The notes under the pieces were generated by a model, which was not told the origin of the DNA, made no database searches, and was given only the letters and a program-made list of their open reading frames with translations. Both the position numbers and the translations under genes were made by a program. Source: Cyclostephanos tholiformis (Eukaryota > Bacillariophyta > Thalassiosirophyceae > Thalassiosirales > Thalassiosiraceae). From it: 21,295 bases of DNA. The stretch spans positions 1 through 21,295 of the forward strand of contig JALLPB010000167.1 in assembly GCA_036939975.1 (NCBI GenBank), given 5' to 3'. Below, in pieces: positions 8,974 to 19,009 of the stretch; within the stretch, counting starts at the first letter, position 1, and each line of letters opens with the position of its first letter.

Positions 8974-10328
8974 ATGCAGAGAAAGTTATTGCTCATGCTG
9001 CTGCAAATGGCGGAAGCTACAGCAGCCCAAATCACAACCTCTGGCTCCAATGATTCCATCAAAGATTCCACTGCATTGCCTCTAATCATGCAAGAAATTG
9101 GAGACGAAGACAGTAATGCCCAAGCAGGATTGCTGGTAGCACAGATGTTGTTGTTTGCTGCAGATGCTGATGTGGATGTAGATTAGGATGTTTTGATCAC
9201 CGAAGATGTGTCAGTGACATCACGCAAGAAAGGTGGATGCCCAAAGGGTACCACCAATGAGCACAGTCAAGCTCAGGAACTTGCATGATGGAATATGCAA
9301 TGCATCTGGAAGAAGGAGAGAAGGTCGGCAAACAAAGAAAAGAAAATGGGCTTAGGGTGAAGCTAGTTAATAGAGTGATCCAAATGTTTAACATTGAAGG
9401 CAAGTTTGATGTACCAAAGATGACAATCTACAACCATATTAAGAAGGATTGTCTCAAGGTATGGCATCTTGGCACACAATCACCTGTTAGAGGTGGAGGT
9501 TATTCTAGTTGCATTCATTTCCACTGCACACAGACTGTCTTGTCCACTGGATGCAGGACCCTGATTCCTCTTTACTTGATTGCTCATGGTTCCAAAACTT
9601 CATCAAGAGAAACCCAAAGCTCTGGTCCAATAAGGGACGGAAGTATGCATGCAACAGAGAGGATCATTGCAATAATGCTGCATTCAACAAGATGTATGAC
9701 CAAATTGAAGCCATCTTTGTAGAATCTGAAAACGCAGTTTGATACAAGCATCCTGTGCACAAAGATTCAAATGACAATATTGTGGATGACAAAAGATTTG
9801 CCTTTGGATGCCCGGTCACCATCAACATTGTGCATCCATAAAATTTGTTCTGCCTCGACAAAACTGGAGATAATACACACGACAAAGCCAAAGGAAATCA
9901 AGGTGGTCAAAAGAAAGTATCAATGAAAGGTGATTAAGGACTCACATTTCATGATCACACCAATCACTGAACTCACCAGCAACCTTAGATTCATCACGGT
10001 AATTTTTGCAGGGAAGGAGCTTTCTCCAGAGTGGTCTCTTGGCATTGATATTTTTGCAGAATGGGACCCCACTGATAAATTCAATATCAGCATTGGCAAA
10101 TGCCATCCTGGGCTCTCCCTCATTTCAACCATCAATGAAAAGGAGATTCCCACATTGTTTTCCACCACACCAAATGCATCGATGACATCCACTATCCTGA
10201 AGAAGACTTTTCAAAAAATAGACAAGGCTAGGATCACTCAACATGGTGTTGATGACAATGGAAAGCTGTACTGCCCTGCTGATATCATCGCCAGTCCCAC
10301 CTCATGGTCCCGGAGGCAAGCAACATAA
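8974..10328 (+). pseudogene. psq-type HTH plus DDE transposase, degenerate
   Basis: Fragments of one protein are spread over three frames. First (8974-9280) is an N-terminal part with in-frame TAG at 9184-9186 and a basic RKKGGCPKGTT segment. Second (about 9285-9487) is a helix-turn-helix region reading GKFDVPKMTIYNHIKKD and GTQSPV, typical of Pipsqueak-like DNA-binding domains. Third (about 9551-9937) has WFQNFIKRNPKLW, then NLFCLDKTGDNT followed by KGNQGGQKKV. The Asp in CLDKTGDN is the likely first catalytic acidic residue of the DDE fold. This third part has stops at 9740, 9839 and 9935. Fourth (about 9930-10328), after a frameshift, has IFAGKELSPEWSLGIDIFAEWD. The order of motifs matches DDE-superfamily endonuclease proteins that, from general knowledge, are repeated in diatom genomes. 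At least three frame changes and four internal stops make it nonfunctional. Part of the linker between the HTH and the central region appears deleted. Confidence 0.7.
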
Positions 10329-10540
10329 GTCGCCAGAGTGATGACATCATCACCAGCCACATCCTGGCATCATCTGTCAACATCCTCAGCGGTGGTGGTG
10401 AGGCGGATGCCATGAGGGACCATTCCCCCAATGCGACTTTGTGTTGGGGTTGTCGTTGATCATTGTGGGGGGAGGCCAGCCATCGACTGATGATGACAAC
10501 ATGAGTGGCTTTTTCATCACACATAGGGAGGGGGAGAGGT

Positions 10541-10542
<2 letters not shown>

Positions 10543-10582
<40 letters not shown>
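10543..10582. repeat. (GA)20 microsatellite
   Basis: Forty uninterrupted bases of GA dinucleotide lie just inside the right end of the 2.1-kb transposon. Expected to be length-variable between strains. Confidence 0.98.
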
Positions 10583-10585
<3 letters not shown>

Positions 10586-10843
10586 GAAGGGCACGAAAGG
10601 AGAGTGTTTTTGAGCATTTTGTTAGCTTAGTCCCAAAAGCGATTTTTTTTCAAACAAAATCACTCCAATGACCTTGATTGCGAAGCTTTGAAAAGGGCTA
10701 AGGGAATGCTCTCCAAACAAAAAAAGCAGCACACAGATAGCCCAAAGCCTCTGCTTTAATAGATGTCTTCGGATTTTCGAAATTTGGTCATTCTCTAGTG
10801 ATTTAGCACAGTCCTAACAAGACGAGTTGTGTTCAATGGGGGG

Positions 10844-10865
10844 TCAGGTACCAATTGGTACCTGA
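10844..10865. repeat. Perfect 22-bp palindrome
   Basis: The core GGTACCAATTGGTACC is extended by TCA on the left and TGA on the right, all self-complementary. A third GGTACC follows at 10867-10872, so three KpnI-type hexamers lie within 27 bp. It could be a dimeric protein-binding site or a transposon relic. No function can be assigned. Confidence 0.95.
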
Positions 10866-11240
10866 AGGTACCATATGGTTCACTTGCCCGACCTGAAAAG
10901 CGGGGTTTTGCACCCCAAGACATAGTCCTACTGACTTACATGCAAAAATTCTAGTCCTCATGAGCACACACGCCTAACGTACCATACCACACGCCATTTT
11001 GGGCCAAAAATTTGGAGTACCAAACAATACCTCCACGATTTCAACTGCCATGCTCTTCACGATGGACAGCATGGCATTCCATGCACATGATTTGTTAGGA
11101 GAGGCAATTACGATGTATATGTGTGGCCGTCATTGCCCATGACCATTGCAACCGACAATTATTCGTCAAGCAGATTCGTACTCATCATGATGTAATGGGT
11201 CATAAAAATAAAAATGGTAATAATTAAAAAAATTCTTGTT

Positions 11241-11343
11241 TTAATGACTAATACCTGTTGCATAGTATGTCAGTTGATTGTTGTATGCTTTGTTGCTGGG
11301 AATGGGGCCCTATGGTGGCCGTATGATGATGGCGGCCACCATG
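11241..11343. repeat. Dispersed ~104-bp repeat, copy 2
   Basis: Diverged relative of 7721-7824, sharing TTGATTGTTGTATGC and the closing GGCCACCATG in the same orientation. It lies about 240 bp upstream of the FIS1 start, so transposon-derived DNA reaches close to this gene. Confidence 0.5.
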
Positions 11344-11582
11344 AATCCAACTTATTAGATACCATATCAAAAGCAGTTTTTTTAGATTGGTTGTATCATA
11401 GACGAAAAAGTACCTTACGATTCGTACGATCGTCTAAACACGACACAAGATTACGATGATTTCCAGCTCATTTTGAAACGGAAAGCGAACACAACAAAGC
11501 TGGATCATTATTTTGTCTTAAATTGTCTGCTTGATTGCCAATATATCAATTGACAACACGCAAGGGGTTCCCGGCGAATACC

Positions 11583-12065
11583 ATGTGGTCATCGAAGCAG
11601 GTGCAACGAGAAAGAAAGATTCAGCTCGACGAGAAATTGGCCCTCTCATACCCCAACGACGACCTCCTGAAAGATTTGGCATCAAACTATACGAAGGACC
11701 CGAACCCTGACAATGCCTTTCAATACGCGTTCGCTCTATCCAAATCTCAAAACGCCGACGAGCTACAACATTCAATGGTCATGCTGGATTCTCTCATTAG
11801 GAATGGATACAAGCATCAGGTAGATTGCATGTACGGGACAGCTACAGCGAGTTACCTCCTGGGGGAATATGACAAATGTCGGTGTGTTTGTGAAGCCATA
11901 CTACGGAATATGCCGGAAAATTCTGCCGCGGCGGAGTTGCATACTGCCTCTCTTGCGGCCAAGGACGAGGAAGATGAGTTAAAGGCAAAGAAAATTGCAG
12001 TGGGGGGGACGATGGCGATTGCAGCGTTGGGGATTGCACTTCTGCTGGGAGGGAAAAGACGTTAG
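11583..12065 (+). CDS. FIS1: Mitochondrial fission 1 protein (Fis1)
   Basis: Encodes 160 residues in one exon. Fis1 is a small tail-anchored adaptor on the mitochondrial and peroxisomal outer membrane that takes part in dynamin-dependent organelle division. The sequence shows a basic/charged N-terminal helix (to about residue 20), two TPR-like repeats (about 42-77 with [12 protein letters not shown], and about 82-116 with [17 protein letters not shown] followed by PENSAAAEL), an acidic/charged linker, then a C-terminal membrane segment (about 138-156, [20 protein letters not shown]) and a KRR tail. That is the Fis1 arrangement of a cytosolic TPR bundle plus tail anchor, at nearly the usual family length (~150 aa). 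The ATG at 11583 is the first in the frame and has a favourable ACC just before it. Upstream codons continue open without a Met, so a short 5' exon cannot be excluded. The gene converges on URB1. Confidence 0.88.
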   Translation: MWSSKQVQRERKIQLDEKLALSYPNDDLLKDLASNYTKDPNPDNAFQYAFALSKSQNADELQHSMVMLDSLIRNGYKHQVDCMYGTATASYLLGEYDKCRCVCEAILRNMPENSAAAELHTASLAAKDEEDELKAKKIAVGGTMAIAALGIALLLGGKRR

Positions 12066-12240
12066 ACTTCGCATTGCTGCTGCATCGTGGCAACTACTCC
12101 GGGGGAGTCTGATAGTGCTTCTGTATGACGCCAAGCCAGAAAATATACAGTTCGATGCTGTTTGGCATAGCATCTGCAGATGAGGTGGATTCTGATAAAA
12201 AGTTAGATAGTTGCAATGGTACCATTACATGTGACAAGCA

Positions 12241-12257
12241 AATAAACCTCAAATAAA
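12241..12257 (+). terminator. Tandem AATAAA poly(A) signals, probable FIS1 3' end
   Basis: AATAAA occurs at 12241-12246 and again at 12252-12257, about 175-190 nt after the FIS1 stop and on the same strand. This is a plausible cleavage and polyadenylation signal. A transcript ending 15-25 nt downstream would stop just short of the end of the convergent URB1 coding region. Confidence 0.45.
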
Positions 12258-12295
12258 TACAGCTCTTATTTCAAGACCCTCACATAGCGCACTAT

Positions 12296-12301
12296 TTTAT
12301 T
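12296..12301 (-). terminator. AATAAA overlapping the URB1 stop codon
   Basis: On the minus strand the stop codon TAA (12299-12297) lies inside AATAAA (12301-12296). If used for polyadenylation, the 3' UTR would be extremely short, only about 10-30 nt. No other AATAAA is seen on this strand before the FIS1 coding region. Confidence 0.3.
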
Positions 12302-15300
12302 TGTCAACCAAATTTTCGACAAATGGGAGGAATGAATTCCAAATATGAATGCCGCCGAAAATAACAGCCAGTTGTCTGCATTTAATGATTTGGGCGGTAA
12401 TCTTCGCATCCTCCCGTATGCAGTGGTTTCTTTCCATCAATTCATTGACTCGTTTCATGGTGAGAAGAATCGTGTCTGGCAAAAGTTTCGCGTTCGTTTC
12501 CAGAATGAAATCAAGTGCTAAACTACTGAATAGTATTGCAGAAGACAGATCTTTTTCACTCCGGACCAAGGGTAAATCGCATATGGATGACAACACTTTC
12601 TCAAACATTTCCCTGTGACGTATGAATTTCATCAAAAGAGATGTCATGTCACAGAGACTTATTGTCCCGCAAGATGCGCTTGTGAATTGTCCATGCCTAC
12701 CTGCCAAATAAATTTCCCACAGTGCATTACACGTGCTACCAAGCAAGGTTAGAGAATCAGGTGACAAATCACCTTGTCCCACTGTATGACTGTCATCAAG
12801 GCACAGTCTAATGACAACATTTGCCAGAGGTACCTTCTCATAAAACGTTTGCGCCTCATCCAGGTCCCCGTCATTGTCTCCATGCACTGTGCATCTATAA
12901 GAGTTGACAGCAGTGGTGATCAGATTGATGAACTTGCATTTTAGAGCAACGTAAGGAAAGACGGAGGATATTTTTCTCCAGCCGACTACACCGTGCAACC
13001 ACGATAAAAGGCCCTGGCCTTTGAGCAGATGATTTGAAGCGCGCACGCCTCCAGACTGAATTAAAGTTTCAATAGCATCGATCGTGAGACATAGCTCACT
13101 TGTTCTTTCAGGATCGTCAATCATACCGTCGAATGAGCTCATGATGAGTTCTGGGACATGGTGCTGCGAAATGATTCTGTAGCAATAATCATCAACTGCG
13201 CTATCCCTTAAGTTCAGTAACGCCCACCTTTGTTCAGTTCTACAGCGCGATAGTTCATCCGATGATGAGCAGTACAGTGAGAGAAATGCGGGCAGGGCGA
13301 AGCAATCTTGAAATGCCCCATGATAGTCTGTTAAACGCAAAAAGTAACGATTCATTTGTGCGTACATATCATCCCCAGGTTTTGAAAGAACCATTAGTGC
13401 CTTTGCGAGAAAAACAGCCGAAACTGCAGGGAGCATCGGAATATTTATTCGGGTCTCTGTAGTCATCCCGTCTAGCACGATTCCTTCATTTGTGTCGCGC
13501 TTTTGTACTTGTATTGCGCGGCGCACACTCAAACCTCGCTGAATTGAAGACATGAGCATCTCTTGCTGGGGTCTTTCACGCCACGATTTTATCCCATGAG
13601 ACTCTTGCATTTTGAGTCCTTTCAAGAATAGTCCACAGATGGCAATCGCCACCTGCCGTATGGAAGGGCACCGTGATGAAAGTGATGCGAGAGCTAGTGA
13701 AATACCACCCTTCTCACTGACTCTACGACATGTGTTACCAAACACATGACAGTCTTCTCCGTTTTCCTCATATATATCGTTATTTTCTTTCTTGTGAGGT
13801 GAATATGCCTCTAGTGTTGCAAGGATCAACGGAAGTACGAATCCCGGACTATAACGGAGGTCATCACCAGCACCTCTCCATACGACATCTCTGTTATCTC
13901 TCGTAGCATCGGCATCACTAGTATCTCTTTGTGAAGTCACACTAGATCTATCATCATCAGTTACATCATCAATATCATCTGAGGAAACGAGCTGTTCAAC
14001 GTGCTTGATTTTCTGTTCGGTACATTCAACATCATTGTTACAGCTAGGCTCCAAGGTGTCAGCGATAGGATATTGACACAACGTGCATCGAATTCGATCA
14101 ATATCAAGAGCTTTTATAAACCATTCCCAACTCTCTTCTTCTGAAACATTATTGATGTGCTTAGTAGCTATTGGTCCCCACCGAAGATCATTCATTGTGA
14201 TCTACACGAGGAATAGCATTTGATCAGTTATCAGTTTCAAGCACACACAAGAATACCACGATCATCTTACCTCATCTTGGCAGCAGCCATATGTCTCATA
14301 GAGAAACATCAGTCTCCTTAGCAAACAGTCAACAACGTCAGTGCTAGCATTATAGACTGAAAGAATTGTTGTCCAAGTATCAATGTCAATTTTCACCTCT
14401 CTCCCAGCGCTGGATACAATGTACAGCAAGAGTCGAATCAGTTCCGATTGTTGTGTAAGTCCGTGACAAAATGTTGAATCATTTGGAATCATGGAACGCT
14501 GTGTGACATCTCTGGTGCCATGAGACAGCGCAATGTGAAATGAGGAATGAGAGACAACCATGGCATGTACCTGCGATGAGGTCAAACTCCCTAATGCAAC
14601 TTGTGATGACAGCGATGGGTCATGAACCTTTCTAATGAGCAAGCGCACAATCTTTAAACACCCTCCAAAAATTGAGCATGATGATGTATTATTCGTCTCC
14701 ATTATGCCATATTTGAGACATGCAACGATGCAGCTGTCAATTGTATTTGATGACCGAGCAACAATATTCTCATCAAAGGAAGGAGCATTTCCAATAAAGG
14801 AGGAGAGCATGCAAAACATTGATTCCAATGAGCGCGCTGCTGCCTCAGAGGAATTCCGTATCATTTTCTTGATTAGCTTTGGAACTAACTCACAGCAACG
14901 CAAGAACGCTTTTGTCAAAAGCAAAGTTGAGTATGATCCATGGATCGACTTAACGCAAACAATCGCAGCCAATCTTATCATTTGCACCTCATGCTCTGTT
15001 GGCAAGTTTCTAATTCGTTCAAATCTGCTGAGAACTCGTTTTTGCGTCTCAAAAATTAACAGTTGATTTGAACATATTGCCTCAAGTGCATCTAGTATCA
15101 CTCCAAATGATAAATTGCTAATACCGATCATTTGATCCTGATCCTAAATATGAGCACAAGGGTCAGAACTAAAATAAAAAGGTTCCGCATTTCAGATTGC
15201 ATTACATCATTTCGTAAGCACTTACAGTTTTGGCCAATTGAACAAGAAACCTTCTGCCTACAATGGACGCCATTTCCGCCCATGATGAACTGGTTATTAT

Positions 15301-18300
15301 ATCCTTGGCGGCCTTTTGCTTATTTGTCTGCAGGACAAAAGTGGCAGCAACAGCGTCTAAAGCTCCACTGTCCCACAACTTTGCCATCTTAGAATCATTT
15401 GCAATGCTGGTGAAGAGGCTTGGGATGCAACAGAATTGGGAACAATCGTAGATCAGCACTGACTGGAGAAGGGATGCTGTACACTCAGAGCTCTCTTTAG
15501 CATCAATTGTATTCAGCCAGAGATTTACAAACACTTTTGGTGTCATTCTGCACACTCTTTGATATACAATCCAGGCTCCGTGCTCGCAAGTTGAAGTCAC
15601 GAACAATGTCGAAAGCCAATTTTCAAGTCGAAGGCAAATTTTTATTGACATATTGGAGGTAAGATTGCCTGCTATAGTTGTCCACAGATCAAAGATCGCA
15701 CCCGAAAGGAAAGGAAATGATGTGGATTTCTCCTTTACAGGCATAACGTGAATCAAAATCATCAGCAAAAAGTGTTTCAGGTTGGAAGTATGGGGAACAT
15801 TTAACTTGAAAGCATCATTACAAAATCTCAAAACGTCAGAAAGAAATGCTGATTCGTGGTTGACTTCGACTAAAGAGCTTCTCAGTAGCGCTGATGCCAC
15901 CTCCATGGCAATGGATTCTGGTTTGATTTTATCATAACGATTCAACAAATCAAAGATTTCAACGCCGTTCTGTCTTGTCGTTGGCGCTGAAAGAGCTAGT
16001 AGAACTATAGTCTCCGTTTCCGCTGTCTTAAAGAAATGTGAATTGAACATGAACCCAAGCCGTGATGCAATGCCAGAAACATTTCCTGCCTTATTTTTAA
16101 CGAAACATATTAAACATAAATCAACAATGACGCTCAAATGTGGGAAATCAGTATACAATATCATCTCACCTGGATAATGCCAATTAGAATCTTGCGAAGG
16201 AGTATGTTCAGTTTCGCATTGTGATCTCTGGAAAAATTCATCATACTTAGACATTGCCTCATGAGAGTGGCGTCAGCATAATTAGAAAGTTCTTTTTCGT
16301 CAACGTTATAAATTTGACTATTTGAAGGACAAAACACATCTGACGTCAGAGATTCTATGATAAGATACGTCTTCGCGTCCCGGCGTAGGATGCTTTTTGC
16401 AACATGGTATAAACCAGCAATTCGATTGTCTCTTGGATTAATCCCTTGCGAACCTTGGATCTGCCAGGAAATAATTGCAGCGAATGGCATTGGATCCGCC
16501 AGGTAGAGCAACATGCTGGTTGCGACTTGTAACGTCAGCAACGACAGCTTGTCGGACGACACAGTTGACTCTCTATCCAGAAGTAGCTTTGAGACAGACC
16601 ACACCAGAAAAGATGAAATGCCCAGCCTTGGCATGGCACATCCTAATGAAGCCTTGATCAATGCTTGCGATACCATGATCTTTTGTTCAACTCGATGTTG
16701 CTTCGCTTCCTCCATTGATCTGACGAGTTTATCAATAATTTCAGCACTTATGCCATCTATCCATAGGGAGGATTCGTATTCATTGCATTGACCGACCTCG
16801 ACGTCAGAACCAGCGAAATCGGAGAAGAGATTCCGCTTCATCAGCCTGACAGCCAATCTTCTTGCATTTGTGTACACCTCGGGGATATTTGTGGATATGA
16901 GTGCCGATATCACATTCGGTAGCATTTTGGGGGAGAAATGCGACTTGCTCAGTCGCGATAATGCAAGTAGCGTTTGTAAGATACGAAGTTGCAACAGTGG
17001 CTCCGCACAGGAGAATGCTCGACCGTCGTTCGTGGTCGGCACCAACTTCGTCCAGTCATATTTCACAGCTGTCAATAATGTCGAATCTAGTTGTGCATAA
17101 CAGTGGAGTGCTTCGCACAGTTGAAGCACAACGATTGAATTCGCGCTCGACGTCGACGTGGCTCGATGGTTCTCGAACGGGTCAAAACGAGATGGTATGG
17201 AAAGCAGTAGCGCTACGTCAGGCAGGTGACAAATGACTGCTTGCACGATATAATTCCTCAACTGCTTGGGCGATTCCCCGTCGACGGCTTTAGTCATGTA
17301 TGTTAAGGCGCCCACGCGTCCGCGGCGTAATAGGGTGATGATCAGCTTCAAACCGCTCGATGCCAGGAGAGCACTTGGATTCTGAACAATCCTTCCAAGT
17401 AGATTTTTGGATATGCATGGAGGAATTATTGCGGAGGGAATGAGTTCCGTGGGAAGGGTATTCGACCAAAGTGGAGGGAGGGGGGCCTCGCGAACGACGT
17501 CCTCCACGAAGGTCAACGCCGCCAATGATCTGTACGACGCCTTCGGATCCGAAAGTTGCAGTCCGCGGAAGAAGTGGGGCACCAACTCCGAGGTATTTCT
17601 TAGACACATCCCAAGGAGAACTTTCGTCGAGGGACAGTTTCCGTGATTGGCAAGCACGCCATGCAAGGCGATGGAAATTTGAGAAAGGCGCTGCGTCGAT
17701 CGATCCTCGCCCTTCGTCGACTGCCCCGCCATAGACTTAGAACGGTTTTGGTGGGCGCCGATTAAAAACGGGGATCGGCGCGTATCGGCGAGGAGGAGGA
17801 AGAGGATACGTCTCGCTTCAACAGATGCGACCTCGATCGGGCCAACGCCAACGTGCCCATCCCTCGCGTCGATGATCGATTGGGTGGACTCGACTGTGGC
17901 ATCGAACGGCGGAGCGAGTCGAGACAGCCTCGTCAGATTTTGCATTATGTCCACCGCGAAAAACTCGGCCTGCGAGTTGAGTTGGGTTGGAACAAAAAAA
18001 TGCGTTAAAGAGAAAAAAAAGGCGACGTGTTTGACATATACGATAAGTCGGAGGAATTAAATACCTTAGCATCGATTCCAAAAATGCCGCCCTTCTTGCC
18101 ACCGCCGCCATCGTTCCTCCCACGAGCATTTCCGCCCCCCATGACGGAAGGGAGGATGATTTCTCTTACATCCCGCAGCAGGCGCGTCATGAGGCGAGCG
18201 TACGAATAGATCTGCCTTTGAGAATCGTCATCACCCCCCCCCTTCCCGAAACCATCCTCCTCGCCGAACTCAAACAGCACTTGCATCCCATATCGCAACG

Positions 18301-18978
18301 CGACATGAGCAAGGCCGACGTCCCCCTCGCCACCCCTACCCGCCGACGAAAACGACGACTTTTGCACCGGCCCGCCATTACTATTTTTTCCGATTCCTCC
18401 GCGCCGCCCGATGAACGAGGACCGCGGAGGAAGAGGAGACGGTACCTCCGCCAGGCGCGACAATATCGCGTCGTCGTTCTTTTCCAGCAGCGTGCATACC
18501 AATCGAAGGCACTCGATTCGCGGTCGATACGACGACGACGACGTCGACGACCGCATCGGTCGGGATCGGAACAGATGCGCCATCCACGACGTGCCATCCC
18601 CGGGCCGACGTCCTCCTCCTCCTCCTCCTCCTCCTCCTCCTCCTTTCGCGCCCCCACCATTCGCGATGGCAGCCCCGCCTCCGCCCCTCCTTCCCACCGG
18701 GGCCGACGTTCCGTCGACCACCTTGCCGTCGTCGTCATCGTCGTCGTCGATGGTGCCGATCGTCAACTTGCGCAGCACCTCGCGCGCGGTGCCGGTGGAC
18801 AGGTGGCAGAGCGCAGTCAGATTCCGAAGCGACGATAGGAGGAGGATTTCCTCCGTGTTTATTCGTCGTCCTCGAACGATCCCTAAAACGCCCTCCTCGT
18901 CCTCCTTCCCATTCGCGTCGTCGCTGCCGTCCACCGGATGGCGCTCACGCTTCCCATCGACGAGGCCATCGTTTCGTC

Positions 18979-19009
<31 letters not shown>

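Larger units (their letters stand above)
8518..10640 (+). mobile_element. 2.1-kb DNA transposon with decayed DDE transposase
   Basis: Perfect 16-bp inverted repeats GCTTTTGGGACTAAGC (8518-8533) and GCTTAGTCCCAAAAGC (10625-10640) bound a 2123-bp segment that contains the broken transposase at about 8974-10330. A transposase pseudogene between matching ends is the layout of an autonomous cut-and-paste element that has since died. No convincing target-site duplication is visible next to the repeats. Either it has decayed or the true ends lie slightly elsewhere. Confidence 0.65.
10641..11582. other. Intergenic DNA upstream of FIS1
   Basis: No intact gene is seen. It contains a perfect 22-bp palindrome (10844-10865) and a diverged copy (11241-11343) of the repeat at 7721. 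The last ~200 bp before the FIS1 start must contain its promoter and 5' UTR, but no TATA box or other element stands out. Confidence 0.5.
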
